From Acetobacteraceae bacterium (GTDB lineage Bacteria > Pseudomonadota > Alphaproteobacteria > Acetobacterales > Acetobacteraceae), in contig PLSZ01000406.1 in the NCBI GenBank assembly GCA_003164305.1, positions 1 to 9,711 on the forward strand: a DNA stretch of 9,711 nt, given 5' to 3'. The notes below the pieces were generated by a model that searched no databases, was not told the origin of the DNA, and was given only the letters and a program-made list of their open reading frames with translations. This document shows, piece by piece, positions 5,939-9,711 of this stretch; positions within the stretch are counted from its first letter, which is position 1; each line of letters starts with the position of its first letter. The position numbers were made by a program, and so were the translations under genes.

Positions 5939-7762
5939 TCATACCGTGCCCAACAGGCCCTGCGGGCGGAAGCGGATCAGGATCAGCAGCACCGCGCCGT
6001 AGATCAGCATGCGGTATTCGGCGGTGAAACGAAACATCTCGGGGATCGCGGTCAGCGCGACGGCGCCGACGATGGCTCCCAGCAGGTTTCCCATGCCGCC
6101 CAGGATGACCATGGTCAAGGCGACGATCGATACGGCGGAAGTAAAAGTCTCGTTGTTGATATAGGAGTAAAGATGCGCGGAGATGCCGCCGCTGATGCCG
6201 GCGGAGAAGCCTCCCACGGCGAACCCGATGGCTTTGTAGCGATCGAGGCTGATGCCATAGGCGCGGGCGGCCACGTCGTCGTCGCGAATACTTCGGAATG
6301 TGCGGCCGAGGTGGGAGCTCAGCACACGGGATTGCATCAGCGCCAGCAGCACCAGGACGGCGAGGCACACCCAATACGCGCGCTCCGGGCTGTCGAAGTC
6401 GACGCGGCCGATCGACAGCGTGGGAATGTTGGTGACGCCGATCGGACCGCGGGTGAGGCTCTCCCAGTTCAGGATGACGAGGCCGACGATTTCTCCCACG
6501 CCGAGGGTGGCGATGGAGACGTAGTGGGAGCGCAACCGGAACGCGGGCGCGACCAAAGCCGTGCCGATCAGGGCGGTGAGCACGCCGGCGGCGGGGATGG
6601 AAGCCCAGACAGGCCAGCCACTGTCCAGCGCCAGTAACGCGGAAGCGTAAGCTCCGATCAGCAGCAAAGCGGCGTGGCCCAGGGAGACCTGACCCAGGGT
6701 GCCGGCGACCAACGTCAGGCTGATGGCGAGCATCGCCGCGAGCCACGCGTTGGTCAGCACCTGAAGCACGTAGGGGATCGCCGGGATCAGCGGCAGCGCG
6801 GCGGCGGCGACAACCGCCAGCGCCACGATCCAGGGTGGGATGCGCAGAGGGCGGCTGGGGGTGATCATAGTGCCGGTCAGCGGCTCGGGCGGGGTCGCCC
6901 GGGCGGAGGCGAACAGGCCGTTCGGGCGCAGCACCAGGATCAGCAGCAACAGCGCGAAGGAGAACAGGTTGCGATACGACGAGCCGAACAATGCCACACC
7001 GTAGCTTTCGGTCAGGCCCAGAAGCAGCGACCCCGCGATCGCGCCCGGCACATTGCCCATCCCGCCGATCACCTGGGCGACGACGCCTTTGAGGGTGGCC
7101 TGGAAACTCATGGCGGGGTCGATGTGGTTGAAATACATGCCCACCAGCAGGCCGGAGAGCCCTCCCAACGCCGAGGCGATGGCGAACACCGTCCGGTTCA
7201 CCGCGTCCGTATCCACCCCCATCTGCCGCGCGGCGTCCCGGTCCTGGGCGGTGGCTCGGACAGCCCAGCCGAGTTTGGTGAAACGGAGGAAGCCGAACAG
7301 CACGGCGGCGCTGCCGACGCCGATGGCGGCGATCAACAGGTCGAGGGCGCCGATGGTGCCGCCTCCGACGTGGATGCGCCACGCGGGCAGTGGGGAGGCG
7401 AGGGCGCGCGGGTCCGGGGTGAAGACGATCTGCAGCAGTTGGTCCAGCACCAGCGCGATGCCGATGGTGGCCAGCAAGGGCGCGATGCGCGCGGTGCCGG
7501 CGAGGGGACGCAGGCCAATGCGCTCGATCGCGATACCGAGGCCGGCGCAGACCAGGATCACGATCAGCATGGTGACGATCAGCGGCGTGTGCAGCAGCGT
7601 GGCGCAGGTCCAGCCGACATAGGCCCCGACCGCGTAGACCGAGCCGTGCGCGAAATTGATCAGATGCGAGACACCGAAGATCAGCGCCAGGCCAACCGCG
7701 AGCAGGGCGTAGATGTTGCCGATGATCAGGCCGTTGACAGTGTAGTCGATGAAGGAATGCAT
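5939..7762 (-). CDS. Fused LivH-LivM ABC transporter permease
   Basis: 607 residues holding both membrane subunits of a LIV/HAAT transporter in one chain. Residues 1-285 are LivH-like: the start [30 protein letters not shown], then [14 protein letters not shown] (35-48), the ATPase-contacting loop [16 protein letters not shown] (169-184), and a final VLRPNGLF (277-284). Residues 305-607 are LivM-like: [24 protein letters not shown] (351-374), the loop [15 protein letters not shown] (490-504) and the end [10 protein letters not shown] (596-605). The linker (about 286-304, Pro/Thr-rich) contains an in-frame ATG at 6868, but no Shine-Dalgarno precedes it and the frame is continuous, so one fused protein is the best reading. 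Fusions of this pair are known in the family. The start codon overlaps a 12-bp palindrome. The binding-protein gene lies 198 bp upstream. Confidence 0.93.
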   Translation of the reverse strand: MHSFIDYTVNGLIIGNIYALLAVGLALIFGVSHLINFAHGSVYAVGAYVGWTCATLLHTPLIVTMLIVILVCAGLGIAIERIGLRPLAGTARIAPLLATIGIALVLDQLLQIVFTPDPRALASPLPAWRIHVGGGTIGALDLLIAAIGVGSAAVLFGFLRFTKLGWAVRATAQDRDAARQMGVDTDAVNRTVFAIASALGGLSGLLVGMYFNHIDPAMSFQATLKGVVAQVIGGMGNVPGAIAGSLLLGLTESYGVALFGSSYRNLFSFALLLLILVLRPNGLFASARATPPEPLTGTMITPSRPLRIPPWIVALAVVAAAALPLIPAIPYVLQVLTNAWLAAMLAISLTLVAGTLGQVSLGHAALLLIGAYASALLALDSGWPVWASIPAAGVLTALIGTALVAPAFRLRSHYVSIATLGVGEIVGLVILNWESLTRGPIGVTNIPTLSIGRVDFDSPERAYWVCLAVLVLLALMQSRVLSSHLGRTFRSIRDDDVAARAYGISLDRYKAIGFAVGGFSAGISGGISAHLYSYINNETFTSAVSIVALTMVILGGMGNLLGAIVGAVALTAIPEMFRFTAEYRMLIYGAVLLILIRFRPQGLLGTV

Positions 7763-7772
7763 CAGGCCTGAT
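7761..7772. repeat. 12-bp perfect palindrome at the livHM start
   Basis: ATCAGGCCTGAT is its own reverse complement and shares two bases with the start codon (7760-7762). It could be a small operator or chance. Its flanks (GCATCAGG...ATAAGC) resemble the outer arm of the 9319-9522 palindrome, so it may instead be a remnant of the repeat element. Confidence 0.4.
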
Positions 7773-7783
7773 AAGCCCCCGTC

Positions 7784-7857
7784 ATGGCCGGGCTCGACCC
7801 GGCCGTCTCGACCCGCGCTTCGGTGCCGCCAGACGTGCCCGGCTCCGGGCCGGCCAC
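7784..7857. repeat. Facing pair of intergenic palindromes between the binding-protein gene and livHM
   Basis: The first hairpin, 7784-7806, has arms ATGGCCGGG and CCCGGCCGT around CTCGA with one mismatch. The second, 7835-7857, has arms GTGCCCGGC and GCCGGCCAC around TCCGG with one mismatch. They are 28 bp apart, matching the paired layout at 9599/9649. Both are slightly decayed compared with the perfect copies. A hairpin here could affect how much of the permease message is made relative to the binding protein, but no U-tract follows to suggest a classical terminator. Confidence 0.75.
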
Positions 7858-7960
7858 GATGGAAGGAGGAAAGCGGCCACTATTCAGCCGCCATCGCGCC
7901 GGGAAGCGTTCGGCCTCGGGCGATCATGGTGGGGACTGATGCGACCACTCGGCGCGGTCA

Positions 7961-9091
7961 TCAGGCGTGAGTGCCGTCCCATACGGTGAATTTGCCGGTT
8001 TTCACCAGCAACAGGCGGTAGTTGGCGCCCTGCACGCGGCGGGTCTCGGGGTTGAAGGTCACCTTGCCGTAAATGACACTGGGCACATCCTTGATCTCCA
8101 TCAGGCCGGTTTGCATCGCTTCGCGGGTGGTGCCGTAACGATCGCACAGCGTGGCGAACAGGTTCATCGTGTCGTATGCCCCGGCGCAGAAACTGTCCGG
8201 ATCCGTATCGTATTTGGCGCGGAATATTTTGACGAACTCTTGCACCTCCGGGCGCGGGTCGCCTGGGAAGAAGTTCGACATGACATAGACGCCCTCGACC
8301 CCGGCGCCGCCCAGTTCGATGAATTTGGGGGAGTAGTTGGAGGTGCCGGCGAGGATGGGCAACGTCAGGCCGGTGTCACGCGCCTGGCGGGCGATCAACG
8401 CTCCGTCGGCGTAATACGACAGCAGTACGAGGCCGTCGGGGTTGCTGTCGCGGGCACGGACGAGTGTGGGGCGGAAGTCCTGCTCGGCGGAGAGGTAGCC
8501 TTCGACGGCGACGACCTCCATGCCCAGTCCGGGGGCGGCTTTGAGGAAGGCGTCCTTGGCGGTGCGGCCCCAGTCGGTGTTGAGGTGCAGCACGGCTGGG
8601 CGTTTGAAATTCAGTTTGGCGGCGTATTCGGCGAGATGCGGCTGTTCCTCGGCCTGATTGGTGGAGTTGGACCACATGTGGTCGCCGCCCTTGGTGAAGT
8701 CCGGGTGCGAGTTGGTGAAGCCGAATTGCACGAGTTTCGCACGCTGGTAGATCGGCGAGGCGGCCATCGAGGCGGGAGACGAGAAATCGCCGAGCTCGAT
8801 GATAATGCGCGGATCGGCCACGAATTTCTGCGCGACGGCGACGGATTGGCGAGGATCGGACTGGGAGTCCTGGAAGTCATACTCGATCGGGCGGCCTTTG
8901 ACGCCGGTCTTGTTGATGCTGTCGAGCGCCAGGTCGAAGCCGCGCTTCCACTGGGCGCCGTATTGCGCGTTGGGGCCGGTGAGCGGGCCGGAAACGCCGG
9001 CGACGATGGGGTCGGCGGCGCTGGAGGCGCGGACGCGGAGGAGCGTCGCGGAAGCAGCGGTGGCGAGGAGGGCGCGGCGGGGGAGCGGCAT
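7961..9091 (-). CDS. Periplasmic substrate-binding protein of the LIV/HAAT-type ABC transporter
   Basis: 376 residues of the type I periplasmic binding fold (Leu/Ile/Val-binding family). The N-terminus MPLPRRALLATAASATLLRVRASSAADP has twin Arg (5-6), a short hydrophobic stretch and a likely cleavage near residue 25-26, a Sec or Tat-type export signal. Mature landmarks are PIVAGVSGPLTGPNAQYGAQWKRG (28-51, the family's 'G..lPltG..a..G....G'), IIIELGDFSSPASMAASP (96-113), a central DWGRTAKDAF (173-182), and FCAGAYDTMNLF (301-312). The ATG at 9091 was chosen over the longer frame to 9301 because the extra 70 residues are Pro-rich non-coding translation and would bury the signal peptide; GGAG lies 11 bases upstream of 9091. 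It is the first gene of the operon and delivers ligand to the LivHM permease. The ligand cannot be told from the sequence alone; amino acids, amides and aromatic acids are all known for this family. Confidence 0.92.
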   Translation of the reverse strand: MPLPRRALLATAASATLLRVRASSAADPIVAGVSGPLTGPNAQYGAQWKRGFDLALDSINKTGVKGRPIEYDFQDSQSDPRQSVAVAQKFVADPRIIIELGDFSSPASMAASPIYQRAKLVQFGFTNSHPDFTKGGDHMWSNSTNQAEEQPHLAEYAAKLNFKRPAVLHLNTDWGRTAKDAFLKAAPGLGMEVVAVEGYLSAEQDFRPTLVRARDSNPDGLVLLSYYADGALIARQARDTGLTLPILAGTSNYSPKFIELGGAGVEGVYVMSNFFPGDPRPEVQEFVKIFRAKYDTDPDSFCAGAYDTMNLFATLCDRYGTTREAMQTGLMEIKDVPSVIYGKVTFNPETRRVQGANYRLLLVKTGKFTVWDGTHA

Positions 9092-9318
9092 GGGCGGGGA
9101 GTCTCCGGTGCCGCGGCGGGGATGGTGCGGCGCGGTAGAGGGTAGGGGATGGGGGAGACGGGGGGCAAGCGGTAGCGACGGTGGTATACAAGGGGCTGGC
9201 ATGGCTCGGCCTATGAGCCACTTGAACTGAGTGGCGACCCCGATGCGGTCAATGTGCGCCTTGGAGCATCGACCGGCGAATGATCCGATCCGGAGGCACA
9301 CCGATGGGACGGGGGTGC
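9092..9318. other. Upstream region of the transporter operon without a recognisable gene
   Basis: No ORF here has credible protein features. The promoter of the operon should lie in this stretch or in the palindromes beyond it. On the minus strand a TATACC near 9183-9188 and a TTGACC at 9247-9252 are possible fragments, but neither has a partner box at proper spacing, so no promoter is called. Confidence 0.5.
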
Positions 9319-9522
9319 CCCATAGGCATCAGGATAAGCTACCGGAAAATGAAATGTTCGCCTTTTCCCGTCATCCTCGGGCTCGACCCGAGGATCTCTC
9401 GACACGCCAAGGATGTCGAAAGTCGGACAAGGTGCCTTTGCGGGCCGATCCTCGGGTCAAGCCCGAGGATGACGTTCGGGGAAGGATTTCGCCTCCGCCG
9501 GCCTTATCCTGATGCCTATGGG
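9319..9522. repeat. Large nested palindrome I (204 bp)
   Basis: The outer arms are a perfect 20-bp inverted repeat: CCCATAGGCATCAGGATAAG at 9319-9338 and its reverse complement at 9503-9522. Inside, placed symmetrically, are two hairpins in opposite orientation: 9373-9395 (ATCCTCGGG, loop CTCGA, CCCGAGGAT) and 9448-9470 (ATCCTCGGG, loop TCAAG, CCCGAGGAT). The sequence between outer arm and hairpin is also roughly complementary left to right. The centres of the outer and inner repeats differ by about 1 bp. No coding capacity was found, so this looks like a composite intergenic element rather than an IS. Confidence 0.85.
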
Positions 9523-9571
9523 CGTCGCCCCGGCAATAATCACTCACCGCGCCGGAGGAATTAATTAATAC

Positions 9572-9711
9572 CAGGCGTCCGAAACATTGATCCACGTCAT
9601 GGCTCGGCTTGACCGAGCCATCGCTCGACGCAAACTGTGCGTCTGCTGATGGCCCGGTCGAGCCGGGCCATGACGATCAGGGCGATCGAGAGTCAATGTT
9701 TCGGACGCCTG
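9572..9711. repeat. Large nested palindrome II (140 bp, reaching the window edge)
   Basis: The outer arms are a perfect 19-bp inverted repeat, CAGGCGTCCGAAACATTGA at 9572-9590 and its reverse complement at 9693-9711, which may extend past the window. Inside are hairpins 9599-9621 (ATGGCTCGG, loop CTTGA, CCGAGCCAT) and 9649-9671 (ATGGCCCGG, loop TCGAG, CCGGGCCAT), and near the centre a third small stem, GACGCA/TGCGTC at 9627-9643. It has the same plan as palindrome I with unrelated outer arms. Confidence 0.85.

Noticed and set aside
5802..7382. A 526-residue open frame antiparallel-frame to the permease
   Set aside because: It is Arg/Pro/His-rich low-complexity translation in another frame of the same strand as livHM; a GC-rich shadow with no domain.
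6674..7771. A 365-residue plus-strand frame across livHM
   Set aside because: Antisense shadow rich in Gln, Gly, Asp and Arg; the opposite strand is clearly a permease.
7763..7960. Rho-independent terminator between the binding-protein gene and livHM
   Set aside because: Hairpins are present but none is followed by a T-run on the minus strand.
7967..9145. A 392-residue plus-strand frame across the binding-protein gene
   Set aside because: Antisense shadow; the minus-strand protein has a signal peptide and family landmarks.
9092..9301. 70-residue N-terminal extension of the binding protein
   Set aside because: It would place the export signal internally and is Pro-rich non-coding translation.
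9211..9595. Several small frames on both strands upstream of the operon
   Set aside because: Their only striking words (DPRVKPEDD, LGLDPRIS) come from the palindromic repeats; no start context or domain.
9319..9711. CRISPR array
   Set aside because: The repeats are inverted and symmetric, with no regularly spaced direct repeats or unique spacers of uniform size.

Overview
The right half of the window (about 4100-9711) is GC-rich and carries a branched-chain amino acid type (LIV/HAAT) ABC transporter operon read on the minus strand. The order is a periplasmic binding protein, a fused LivH-LivM permease, LivG and LivF. The gaps between these genes and the 620 bp upstream are full of short GC-rich palindromes whose accidental translations (MAGLDPAI, DPRVKPEDD) are familiar from alphaproteobacterial intergenic repeats. 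Together with the GC content this suggests an alphaproteobacterium, perhaps Rhodospirillales/Acetobacteraceae. The taxon is an inference, not a demonstration.

The left part (1-4104) looks different. GC is lower (hand counts: 45% for 1321-1380, 52% for 2221-2280, 57% for 3481-3540, against 77% for 5581-5640 and 70% for 7141-7200), and none of the palindromes was seen there. It holds a tight minus-strand cassette of three genes joined by 4-nt start/stop overlaps: a HIT-superfamily protein, a four-helix membrane protein, and an 809-residue protein joining a PEP-synthase/PPDK-like N-terminal half to a MazG-like NTP pyrophosphohydrolase domain. At the left edge a plus-strand gene, cut by the window, ends convergently and overlaps the last gene by 23 bp. 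Its conserved-looking motifs recall a TIR/deoxyribosyltransferase-like family. The HIT gene itself begins in a GTGA overlap with the stop of livF, so the cassette sits directly behind the transporter operon with no spacer.

How the genes may work together: the transporter genes form one uptake system (binding protein, permease, two ATPases). The cassette combines a nucleotidyl hydrolase/transferase fold, an NTP pyrophosphatase, an ATP-grasp-like module and a membrane protein, beside a possible nucleotide-binding protein. This is the sort of set seen in accessory nucleotide-signalling or anti-phage loci. I do not recognise it as a named system, and a defence role is inferred from composition and architecture only. 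The junction of the last two cassette genes contains an A8 run placed so that a -1 frameshift would fuse the membrane protein to the PEP/MazG protein.

The region 9092-9711 has no credible gene. It holds two large nested palindromes (9319-9522 and 9572-9711) and four hairpins. No tRNA, rRNA, CRISPR array, integrase or transposase was found.
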